From: an uncultured Bacteroidota bacterium
GTDB taxonomy: Bacteria; Bacteroidota; Bacteroidia; Chitinophagales; Saprospiraceae
Direction: 5' to 3'
NCBI GenBank assembly: GCA_937952445.1
Contig: CALGAA010000188.1
Coordinates: 1 to 6,654, forward strand
Length of the DNA: 6,654 bases
Shown: piece after piece, positions 1 to 5,455 of the stretch
Position numbering within the stretch: position 1 is the first letter of the stretch
Layout: every line of letters starts with the position of its first letter
Made by a program: the position numbers and the translations under genes
The notes under the pieces: model-generated
Database searches by the model: none
Seen by the model: only the letters and a program-made list of their open reading frames with translations
Told to the model about the DNA's origin: nothing

Positions 1-291
1 CTTTTCAGCCAGGTTAAAACTTCCACTCCCGATCTGAATGACCTGGTCGACGATGAACCACACCAGTCCACTCAATACCGCAATGGCCAGGATGACACAT
101 AATATAGCAGATAGAACTCGTGGAACACCCCATTTTTCCATCAATGATACCAGCGGATGTAAAGCAATCGCCAGTAAAATAGAAAACAAAAAAGGCACAA
201 GGATCCCCTGAATCACATACATGATCCAGACGATTATTACCATGATAATCAACGAATAGGCGATTTGCGCTGTGGAATTGGTATTACCCAC
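1..291 (-). CDS. AI-2E family transporter, N-terminal part (cut by window edge)
   Basis: This is the first 97 codons of a polytopic inner-membrane protein whose 3' end lies beyond base 1. Translation gives a hydrophobic helix (about residues 10-27), a second (about 30-45, with ILVPFLFSILLAIAL), the cytoplasmic link HPLVSLMEKWGVPR, and a third helix (about 60-80). That order, especially the helix ending in a P-L-V loop before a short basic stretch ending in G-V-P-R, is the usual start of AI-2E/PerM family proteins. Members are annotated as autoinducer-2 exporters, but most have unknown substrates and some act in ion or proton exchange, so no substrate is assigned. The frame is open from a TAG at 313-315. 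The only reasonable in-frame start ahead of helix 1 is the GTG at 291-289; the in-frame ATG codons at 243-241 and 222-220 fall inside helix 1. An ATG at 322-320 begins a short frame one base out of register (see findings). It follows the DUF1080 gene closely and is probably co-transcribed with it. Confidence 0.75.
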   Translation of the reverse strand, partial: MGNTNSTAQIAYSLIIMVIIVWIMYVIQGILVPFLFSILLAIALHPLVSLMEKWGVPRVLSAILCVILAIAVLSGLVWFIVDQVIQIGSGSFNLAEK

Positions 292-332
292 CAGTTTTCG
301 TATTAAAGGTTTCTAAATTCATATATATCGGA

Positions 333-1220
333 TTATTTATTCTCCTGTTGAAGTAAGGACTGCACGGTTTTATCCAGCAACTCGGTATTGTCATAAATCG
401 GCTCCAGATCAACCAATGCAATTTTCCGAAATTCAATGGGGTGGCTTTCACTTTGGAATGAAAGGTATCCTCCCGTAATGGGTTTACCTTCTTCCCATAC
501 GGACTCATCCACGGGTGAGGCATTCCCCCCTCCAATTTGCGGCTTAGAATATTCCAAAACCACTTCACCTTCGAGGTAATGCTGAATCAGAGAATCCCTC
601 AGAACCAAAAAGGTGGCCCGAACCCATTGATCCCCGCGATAAGTAGCTGAGCTTGAATTGACGCAATGCGGGGTAAATAACTCACCATCCATCACCACAT
701 TGGTGCCTGGCGTACATAAATTTGACGTGGTTCTGTCCCCCTCTTCCGGTCCCCCAAGCAACTGAGCTTCAATGCTGATGGGGAAATCCTGATCCCGCAA
801 CATCGTCCGGGGATCTTGCCCATGAAGCATCGCCCCACTATTTCTCCATGCCCATCCAGGACCATTCGGTGCCTGCTCGCCCACGAACCGGTATTCGACC
901 GCCAGATAGTAGGCAGAGAATGGTTTGTCATAAAATATATGACCATACTGATCATCAAACGAATCATATCCGTCATAATTCACCACCAGGTGACCATCTT
1001 GTACCCGGAATGTGTTTTGATAATTTTCACCGACATCATGGGTACGAATTTTAGGAATCCAATTTTCGAGGTTTTCACCGTTAAACAAATCGATCCACTC
1101 AATTTGATATTCGGATTGTTGGTTTTGACTGGCCGTGCCGGACTGGCATCCAAATTGGGTCAAAATCATACCTGGTATGGCAACAGAACAAAAGAAAGAA
1201 ATAACGCGATTGCTCATCAT
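333..1220 (-). CDS. DUF1080 (3-keto-disaccharide hydrolase domain) probable lipoprotein
   Basis: A complete 295-residue protein with a signal peptide (hydrophobic stretch about residues 6-23) ending at Cys25 in T-Q-F-G-C. This is a loose lipobox of the kind tolerated in Bacteroidota, so it is probably a lipoprotein in the periplasm or outer membrane. The rest is one DUF1080 domain (PF06439, concanavalin/LamG-like fold): LFNGENLENW at 45-54, DGHLVV at 75-80, NSGAMLHG at 127-134, SIEAQLLGG at 149-157, and the closing strands G-Y-L-S-F-Q-S-E at 251-258 followed by P-I-E-F-R-K-I at 261-267. Two cysteines, C169 and C186, could form a disulphide. Characterised members cleave 3-keto-glycosides made by Gfo/Idh/MocA-type oxidoreductases; the substrate here is unknown. 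Two ATGs at 1220-1218 and 1217-1215 begin the frame; the first is used, and the choice changes one residue. No Shine-Dalgarno site is seen. It is divergent from gdhA and leads into the transporter gene 11 bases after its stop. Confidence 0.92.
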   Translation of the reverse strand: MMSNRVISFFCSVAIPGMILTQFGCQSGTASQNQQSEYQIEWIDLFNGENLENWIPKIRTHDVGENYQNTFRVQDGHLVVNYDGYDSFDDQYGHIFYDKPFSAYYLAVEYRFVGEQAPNGPGWAWRNSGAMLHGQDPRTMLRDQDFPISIEAQLLGGPEEGDRTTSNLCTPGTNVVMDGELFTPHCVNSSSATYRGDQWVRATFLVLRDSLIQHYLEGEVVLEYSKPQIGGGNASPVDESVWEEGKPITGGYLSFQSESHPIEFRKIALVDLEPIYDNTELLDKTVQSLLQQENK

Positions 1221-1261
1221 TAGGGTAAATTAAATTTTAAATTTTCTTATAAATTTCCACA

Positions 1262-1269
1262 CGAAGTTA
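1262..1269 (-). promoter_or_regulatory. Possible -7 element for the DUF1080 gene
   Basis: On the minus strand this reads TAACTTCG, a 7-of-8 match to the Bacteroidota -7 consensus TAnnTTTG. It lies about 41 bases ahead of the DUF1080 start codon, a sensible leader length. No TTG or TTTG -33 element is found at the expected 19-21 base distance, so the call is weak. Confidence 0.2.
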
Positions 1270-1382
1270 TTGCCTTATGGTCTTTCTACCGGTTGCCTGA
1301 TACCCTTCCTTCTCCCGAAGCATCTGACCTTTGTGCCCGATCAGCTGTAGATCGTTCCTCCATTTATTTCAAAAAATCCTTC

Positions 1383-1399
1383 GGATGAAGCGCTCATCC
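1383..1399. repeat. Small inverted repeat (6-bp stem, 5-base loop)
   Basis: GGATGA (1383-1388) and TCATCC (1394-1399) are exact inverted complements around AGCGC. Just upstream, ATCC (1376-1379) could pair instead with GGAT (1383-1386), giving two mutually exclusive hairpins. Read on the minus strand, the stem is followed by GAAGGA and a run of six T. That is only vaguely terminator-like, and no gene on that strand ends here. Function unknown. Confidence 0.35.
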
Positions 1400-1505
1400 T
1401 TAACGATTCCCGATTCACCAGCCCTGAAATATAGGGATTAAATTTCAAACGAAAAACAAGGTAGATTCTATTTGAGGTTATTTTCTTTTCCTGAGCGACT
1501 CCTGA

Positions 1506-1549
1506 AAATTGCAATTTATTTGAAAACTCTTTTAAACTATTCGATCGAA
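1506..1549. promoter_or_regulatory. Two perfect palindromes upstream of gdhA, possible operators
   Basis: AAATTGCAATTT (1506-1517) is a 12-base perfect palindrome, and TTCGATCGAA (1540-1549) is a 10-base perfect palindrome. Their centres are 33 bases apart, close to three helical turns, so dimeric regulators bound at both would lie on roughly the same DNA face. The second is flanked by direct repeats of TTTAAAC (1531-1537 and 1554-1560). They lie about 240-285 bases before gdhA and about 285-330 bases before the DUF1080 start. No known regulator consensus was recognised, and short palindromes arise by chance in AT-rich DNA. Confidence 0.25.
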
Positions 1550-1705
1550 AGCATTTAAACCTCCTTTCAAAAAATTCGTATTTCTATCCCTCTAATTATG
1601 GTCAAATCAACCCAAATTGTCCACCAAACAAACGAACACGAAATCTTTCGGGCCCCAATTTAAAGTCCCTTTCATGAGGTTCTCGCACAAAATGAATCAC
1701 AAGAA

Positions 1706-1737
1706 TTGGAAGTATAGACAGGTATTTTCTATCTTCG
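1706..1737 (+). promoter_or_regulatory. Possible gdhA promoter (Bacteroidota type)
   Basis: TTGG (1706-1709) and TATCTTCG (1730-1737) are separated by 20 bases. They fit the -33 TTG/TTTG and -7 TAnnTTTG elements of the Bacteroidota primary sigma factor, with one mismatch in the -7 box. A transcript starting near 1744 would give a leader of about 45 bases before the gdhA ATG. Confidence 0.3.
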
Positions 1738-1789
1738 AACTTTCAAAAAAGTATGGTGGTATTGTCAATTCAATGAGAACCCGAACGGT

Positions 1790-3121
1790 ATGGAATTAGA
1801 AGAATTTTTACAATCTGTAGCAGAACGCGATCCCAACGAACCCGAATTTCTGCAGGCAGTCAGCGATGTAACCGCATCAGTATATCCTTTTATCCTCGAA
1901 AACCCAAAGTATCAAAAAGAACGGATACTTCAGCGCATAGTAGAACCCGAAAGGGTGATTATTTTCCGGGTCCCGTGGTTGAATGATCAGGGGGAGGTAG
2001 AGGTCAATAGGGGTTTTCGGGTACAAATGAATAGTGCCATCGGACCCTACAAAGGTGGACTGCGGTTTCATCCTTCCGTGAATCTGAGTATATTAAAATT
2101 TTTGGCGTTTGAACAAACCTTTAAAAACAGCCTCACCGGACTACCCATGGGATCGGGGAAAGGCGGATCGGATTTCAATCCACGGGGCCGTTCCAACGCC
2201 GAAATTATGCGATTTTGCCAAAGCTTCATGACAGAATTATTCCGCCACATCGGGTCCTTCATCGATGTTCCGGCCGGTGATATCGGCGTAGGACAGCGGG
2301 AAATCGGTTACCTGTTTGGTCAATATAAGCGAATTAAACAGTCTTTTACCGGGGTAATTACGGGTAAAGGCAGTGAGTTTGGCGGTAGTCTGATTCGTCC
2401 TGAGGCGACCGGTTACGGATTGATCTATTTTACGGAAGAAATGCTCCAGAACAAAGGGGATTCGATCAGTGGAAAAACGGTGACCATCTCGGGATCGGGC
2501 AACGTAGCTCAGTACGCGCTCCAAAAATGCAACGAGCTGGGGGCCAAGGTCGTTTCGCTTTCCGATTCTGACGGGACCATTTACGATCCGGACGGGATCA
2601 ATGACGATAAACTCGAATTCGTCATGCAACTAAAGAACAATCACGGACGGATCTATGAATACGCTGAGAAGTATAAATGCGAGTACTGGGAAAAGGAAAC
2701 GCCATGGAAAATTCCGTGCGACGTGGCTTTGCCCTGTGCGACTCAGAATGAAATCAACGCAGACGATGTGCGCCTTTTGATCGAAAACGGGGTCGTGTGT
2801 ATTGCTGAGGGGGCGAACATGCCGTGCACTTCCGATGCCCTTCAGATCATAGAGGAATCGAACATCCTTTACGGTCCCGGTAAGGCGGCCAACGCCGGAG
2901 GAGTTACCGTATCGGGTTTGGAAATGTCCCAAAATTCGCTACGATTTGCATGGAGCCGTGAAAAGGTAGATTTCAAACTCAAAAATGTAATGCATGAAAT
3001 TCACCAGAAATGTCTCCATTACGGTCAGGAAGAAAACAACAAAATTAGCTACGAAAAAGGAGCCAACATCGCCGGATTTGTAAAAGTTGCCGATGCCATG
3101 ATCGCCCTTGGAGTGGTGTAA
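1790..3121 (+). CDS. gdhA: Glutamate dehydrogenase, NADP-type, hexameric
   Basis: A cytoplasmic enzyme that aminates 2-oxoglutarate with ammonia and NADPH to give glutamate, a main entry point for nitrogen. It is complete at 443 residues, close to the roughly 445-450 of the small hexameric class. The N terminus (E-E-F-L-Q-S-V-A-E-R-D-P-N-E-P-E-F) aligns with the E. coli protein, which supports the ATG at 1790. Substrate-binding domain: GPYKGG at 85-90 (K88), RFHPSVNLSILKFL at 92-105, catalytic-lysine motif GSGKGGSDF at 121-129 (K124), and PAGDIGVG at 161-168 with catalytic D164. Rossmann domain: GSGNVAQYA at 235-243; the acceptor loop S-L-S-D-S-D-G (256-262) resembles the NADP-type E. coli enzyme. 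The C-terminal part has PCATQNE at 315-321, AEGANMP at 339-345, PGKAANAGG at 363-371 and GANIAGFVKVADAM at 424-437. Two positions usually glycine are changed: S122 beside the catalytic lysine loop and Q169 after the D164 loop. It appears monocistronic, followed by a structured gap. Confidence 0.97.
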   Translation: MELEEFLQSVAERDPNEPEFLQAVSDVTASVYPFILENPKYQKERILQRIVEPERVIIFRVPWLNDQGEVEVNRGFRVQMNSAIGPYKGGLRFHPSVNLSILKFLAFEQTFKNSLTGLPMGSGKGGSDFNPRGRSNAEIMRFCQSFMTELFRHIGSFIDVPAGDIGVGQREIGYLFGQYKRIKQSFTGVITGKGSEFGGSLIRPEATGYGLIYFTEEMLQNKGDSISGKTVTISGSGNVAQYALQKCNELGAKVVSLSDSDGTIYDPDGINDDKLEFVMQLKNNHGRIYEYAEKYKCEYWEKETPWKIPCDVALPCATQNEINADDVRLLIENGVVCIAEGANMPCTSDALQIIEESNILYGPGKAANAGGVTVSGLEMSQNSLRFAWSREKVDFKLKNVMHEIHQKCLHYGQEENNKISYEKGANIAGFVKVADAMIALGVV

Positions 3122-3154
3122 GGGATCATCGTATTTATTTTTCCACCCGATCGA

Positions 3155-3211
3155 TAGGGGTATATGTGGTTTGAGACCGCACTACGGTCCATTCCGCCAT
3201 ATAGATCCCTA
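3155..3211 (+). other. Long hairpin after gdhA, possible 3' UTR structure or terminator
   Basis: Bases 3155-3169 pair with 3197-3211 over 15 positions: 12 Watson-Crick pairs, two G-T pairs (3160 with 3206, 3166 with 3200) and one A-G mismatch (3162 with 3204). Inside, a second perfect stem, GACCG (3175-3179) with CGGTC (3185-3189), closes a five-base loop CACTA. Both G-T pairs are allowed G-U wobbles in plus-strand RNA and would be C-A mismatches in the opposite strand, so the fold favours transcription in the gdhA direction. It begins 33 bases after the gdhA stop. No T-run follows, so it is not a classical intrinsic terminator. Confidence 0.5.
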
Positions 3212-3229
3212 CCCGCTATTCAGTAAATG

Positions 3230-3266
3230 ATCCTGATGTAGCATGCTGATGCCGATCTTTCAGGAT
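3230..3266 (+). other. Second hairpin between gdhA and the oxidoreductase gene
   Basis: ATCCTGA (3230-3236) and TCAGGAT (3260-3266) are exact inverted complements, 7 bp. The stem can be lengthened outward by two wobble pairs (3229 with 3267, 3228 with 3268). The loop contains GCAT (3241-3244) and ATGC (3249-3252), which can pair around GCTG. The following stretch, about 3269-3282, is moderately T-rich (TAACTCTTTATT). It may end the gdhA transcript together with the preceding hairpin, or form the second half of a small structured RNA. Confidence 0.4.
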
Positions 3267-3302
3267 TGAATAACTCTTTATTAACGAATCACATTTTTTC
3301 CT

Positions 3303-3310
3303 TACATTAG
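3303..3310 (+). promoter_or_regulatory. Possible -7 element for the Gfo/Idh/MocA gene
   Basis: TACATTAG matches the Bacteroidota -7 consensus TAnnTTTG at 7 of 8 positions and lies 42 bases before the ATG at 3353, inside an AT-rich tract. No good -33 box is seen at the right distance (nearest TTTA at 3277-3280, 22 bases away), so it is weak. The long structured gap after gdhA favours a separate promoter for this gene. Confidence 0.25.
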
Positions 3311-3352
3311 GCGGTATAAATTTTTAAAAACTTTTACAAAACCACCTTCACA

Positions 3353-4723
3353 ATGACAAAAAGAAGAGACTTTATCAAAAAAACCGTCGCTGGTTCCGCC
3401 GCTGTAGCACTCACCGGTGTTGGTCTGAGTGCCAAAAATTATTCAGCAGTTATGGGAGCCAACGAACGGATCAACATAGCGGTGATCGGAATCCGCGGAC
3501 AGGGAAATGGCCATATCGATAAATGGTGTTCGCTCAAGGACAACCGCAATGTGATGTTGAAAACGCTGTGCGATGTGGATGAAAATCTCTTTGCGGAACG
3601 GGTGGAAAAAGTGCGAAAAGCCATTGGGACAGCTCCCGAAACGGTATGGGATATGCGCCGGGTTTTTGACGATCCTGACATTGATGCGGTATCCATGGCT
3701 ACACCCAACCATTGGCACGCCCTCGGTACTATTTGGGCTTGTCAGGCAGGTAAACACGTTTACGTCGAAAAACCCTCCAGCCATAACGTTTTCGAAGGTC
3801 GTAAAATGATCGAAGCTGCCCGTAAATACGACAGGCGCGTGCAGGTTGGATTTCAAAACCGATCGATCAAAAATGTGAGAGAAGCGATGAAATTTATCCA
3901 CGACGGCGGGATCGGTGAGGTCTATATGGCGCGGGGCACATGCTTCAAACCCCGGGATTCTTTTGGTATTTCTGCAGACAGTACACCCCCGGAGGGACTC
4001 CACTACGATATGTGGCTGGGACCAGCACAGTACAGGCCTTATAATGAAAAGAGAGGTCATTACAACTGGCACTGGCACTGGAACACAGGGAACGGCGACA
4101 CAGGCAATCAGGGCCCGCACCAGTTTGATATCGCGCGCTGGGGCCTCAACAAGAACGACCATCCGGTTTCGGTATATTCTTCCGGTGGCATTTTTGGGAT
4201 CGATCCCCGCGAGTGTTCGCAGGAAACGCCGAATACCCAAACGTCCGTATTTACGTATGACGATGGAAAAATTTTGGAATTCGAAACCCGGGGACGGTTT
4301 ACCAACGGAGAATCCAGTCTGGGCATCAAAATAGGCAATATGTTTTTCGGCACAGAAGGTTATCTGGAGCTCAACCGCGAAACCTGGAAGGCTTTCCGGG
4401 AAAGAGAAGAAGAGCCTTTTGCCGGTTCAGAAGGAAATAAAGACGAGGAAATCGATCCTACTTTCCGGGCAGCGCCGGGGGGTTCGGAGCATTACGCCAA
4501 TTTTGTAGATGCGATCCGATCCGGTAATGACCACGATCTGCATTGTGATATTCGGGAAGGTCATTTTTCCTCTGCGCTACCACTGATAGCCAATATTTCG
4601 TATCGATTGGGAAGGCACCTGGAATTCCAGGGGGAGTACGAACAATTCGCTGACGATCCGGAAGCTGATCGGATGTTGACTAGAAAATATCGCCATCCAT
4701 ACGTGGTTCCAAAGCAAGTGTAA
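3353..4723 (+). CDS. Tat-exported Gfo/Idh/MocA family oxidoreductase
   Basis: A complete 456-residue protein beginning with a twin-arginine signal (K-R-R-D-F-I-K at 3-9, then an Ala/Val/Gly-rich stretch to about residue 26), so it is probably exported folded to the periplasm with its cofactor. The Rossmann domain follows: INIAVIG at 40-46 with GIRGQG at 46-51, and the family signature ATPNHWHALGTIWACQAGKH (116-135) leading to VYVEKP at 136-141, whose lysine (K140) is the usual active-site residue. The C-terminal domain has WHWHWNTGNGDTGNQGPHQFDIARWG at 239-264 in part (its GPHQFD at 254-259 carries a likely catalytic histidine) and GGSEHYANFVDAIRSG at 376-391. Relatives oxidise or rearrange sugars with tightly bound NAD(P), including 3-keto-glycoside formation, and some are GH109 glycosidases; the substrate here cannot be told. 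The ATG at 3353 places the RR motif correctly. The RskA-like gene follows after 68 bases on the same strand and may be co-transcribed. Confidence 0.95.
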   Translation: MTKRRDFIKKTVAGSAAVALTGVGLSAKNYSAVMGANERINIAVIGIRGQGNGHIDKWCSLKDNRNVMLKTLCDVDENLFAERVEKVRKAIGTAPETVWDMRRVFDDPDIDAVSMATPNHWHALGTIWACQAGKHVYVEKPSSHNVFEGRKMIEAARKYDRRVQVGFQNRSIKNVREAMKFIHDGGIGEVYMARGTCFKPRDSFGISADSTPPEGLHYDMWLGPAQYRPYNEKRGHYNWHWHWNTGNGDTGNQGPHQFDIARWGLNKNDHPVSVYSSGGIFGIDPRECSQETPNTQTSVFTYDDGKILEFETRGRFTNGESSLGIKIGNMFFGTEGYLELNRETWKAFREREEEPFAGSEGNKDEEIDPTFRAAPGGSEHYANFVDAIRSGNDHDLHCDIREGHFSSALPLIANISYRLGRHLEFQGEYEQFADDPEADRMLTRKYRHPYVVPKQV

Positions 4724-4791
4724 GGCCTGAAAAACCTAAAATGAGTCAGGGTTGGCAGAAATAGAATAATTATAAAGCTATTGGTTTGGAA

Positions 4792-5379
4792 ATGAATGAT
4801 GAAGTCAACGACGAAACGGGAAAGAAATGGCGAATCAAAAAGCCCAGGCGGGATCCGGCTAACTTTCCCTGGCGGGTAGCTACGTTTGTTCTACTTTTTG
4901 TATCCTGTGGATTGATTTACTACCTCAATACCATAGGTCAAAATCGGCAGGATGATATTGAGGCACAATGGGAGACAATCTCAGGGTTGCAAAGGGAAGT
5001 CAGGGATTTGGAAAATGCAAACGCAAAATTTTCAGACCAACTTGACGTCTTGACCAGCCCCCACTTTGACCGGATCATGTTGTCGGGTAAAAGCGGAGAT
5101 ACCGGGACTCATGCCTGGATTTACCGGAACCGCAAAACAAAAGAGGTGTTTCTGGATCCCACAGCGCTGCCCCCGCCGGAAGAGGGAAACCAATACCAAC
5201 TCTGGTCTGAGGTAGAGGGGAACGTGGAAAGTCTGGGCACGGTTTTGACCGGGGATATCGGATTTCAACAAATGGAAAATGCATCAGGTGATGGACTGTT
5301 TTTCATTACCATCGAACCGGTAGGAGGTAGCGCAGAACCCACGATGGACCAAACCGTGGTGCAAAATAAAAATTCTTGA
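4792..5379 (+). CDS. Membrane-anchored protein with RskA-type anti-sigma C-terminal domain
   Basis: About 195 residues from the ATG at 4792; a TTG two codons earlier (4786) is possible but less likely. Residue numbers here count from that TTG. A charged cytoplasmic N terminus of about 28 residues (basic at K13-R22) precedes one membrane helix (about 29-48). Next is a heptad-like charged segment (about 52-90) that probably forms a coiled coil, then an extracytoplasmic domain (about 92-190) matching the C-terminal half of anti-sigma-K factor RskA (PF10099): LDPTALPPPEEG at 123-134, YQLW at 137-140 and TIEPVGGSAEPT at 175-186. Full-length RskA-like anti-sigma factors carry an N-terminal zinc-type sigma-binding domain; none is present here, and no ECF sigma gene is in the window. 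It may be a stripped sensor, a partner for a distant anti-sigma system, or an envelope protein that borrowed the domain. It lies 68 bases after the oxidoreductase gene and ends before the valS promoter. Confidence 0.8.
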   Translation: MNDEVNDETGKKWRIKKPRRDPANFPWRVATFVLLFVSCGLIYYLNTIGQNRQDDIEAQWETISGLQREVRDLENANAKFSDQLDVLTSPHFDRIMLSGKSGDTGTHAWIYRNRKTKEVFLDPTALPPPEEGNQYQLWSEVEGNVESLGTVLTGDIGFQQMENASGDGLFFITIEPVGGSAEPTMDQTVVQNKNS

Positions 5380-5397
5380 ATGGATGTGATCTGGTAA

Positions 5398-5428
5398 TTT
5401 CCCATGGTAAGGATAAGTCCTATATTTG
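5398..5428 (+). promoter_or_regulatory. Promoter of valS, Bacteroidota consensus
   Basis: TATATTTG (5421-5428) is an exact match to the -7 consensus TAnnTTTG. It is preceded, with a 19-base spacer, by TTTC (5398-5401), a 3-of-4 match to the -33 TTTG element. Transcription would start near 5435, leaving a leader of about 20 bases before the valS ATG at 5456. This is the clearest promoter in the window and the best sequence evidence for the phylum. Confidence 0.75.
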
Positions 5429-5455
5429 CAACACTTTTACCAAATCAACGTCAGG

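Larger units (their letters stand above)
1221..1789. other. Divergent intergenic region without a credible gene
   Basis: These 569 bases separate the leftward DUF1080 gene from rightward gdhA. All frames are broken by stops or lack coding character; the only open stretch (1617-1799, TTG start, 60 codons) overlaps the gdhA start and resembles nothing I know. The region is AT-rich, notably around 1225-1255 and 1480-1580. It holds two perfect palindromes (1506-1517 and 1540-1549), a hairpin (1383-1399), three copies of TTTCAAAAAA (1367, 1565 and 1741), and possible promoters at both ends. No tRNA, insertion-sequence end or known riboswitch was recognised. Confidence 0.7.

Noticed and set aside
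816..1223. 135-codon plus-strand frame opposite the DUF1080 gene
   Set aside because: It is antisense to a well-supported gene and shows no family features.
1617..1799. 60-codon plus-strand frame starting at TTG before gdhA
   Set aside because: It overlaps the gdhA start out of frame, has no recognisable motif, and covers the candidate gdhA promoter, so it is most likely chance.
2237..2932. Two minus-strand frames (2237-2629 and 2630-2932) opposite gdhA
   Set aside because: They sit within a strongly conserved coding sequence and look like shadow frames.
4067..4082. Short TGGCAC tandem repeat within the oxidoreductase gene
   Set aside because: It encodes the W-H-W-H-W stretch usual in this protein family, so protein constraint explains it.
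3443..4240. Long open frame of 265 codons on the minus strand, antisense to the Gfo/Idh/MocA gene
   Set aside because: It lies fully inside a clearly conserved gene; its translation is rich in Cys, His, Arg and Pro with no recognisable domain, as expected of an antisense shadow frame.
4724..4785. Possible terminator between the oxidoreductase and RskA-like genes
   Set aside because: Only very weak pairings are present and no T-run follows; read-through is more likely.
4781..4788. TTGGTTTG as a -7 promoter box for the RskA-like gene
   Set aside because: It overlaps or touches the start codon, leaving no leader, and has no -33 partner at a suitable distance.
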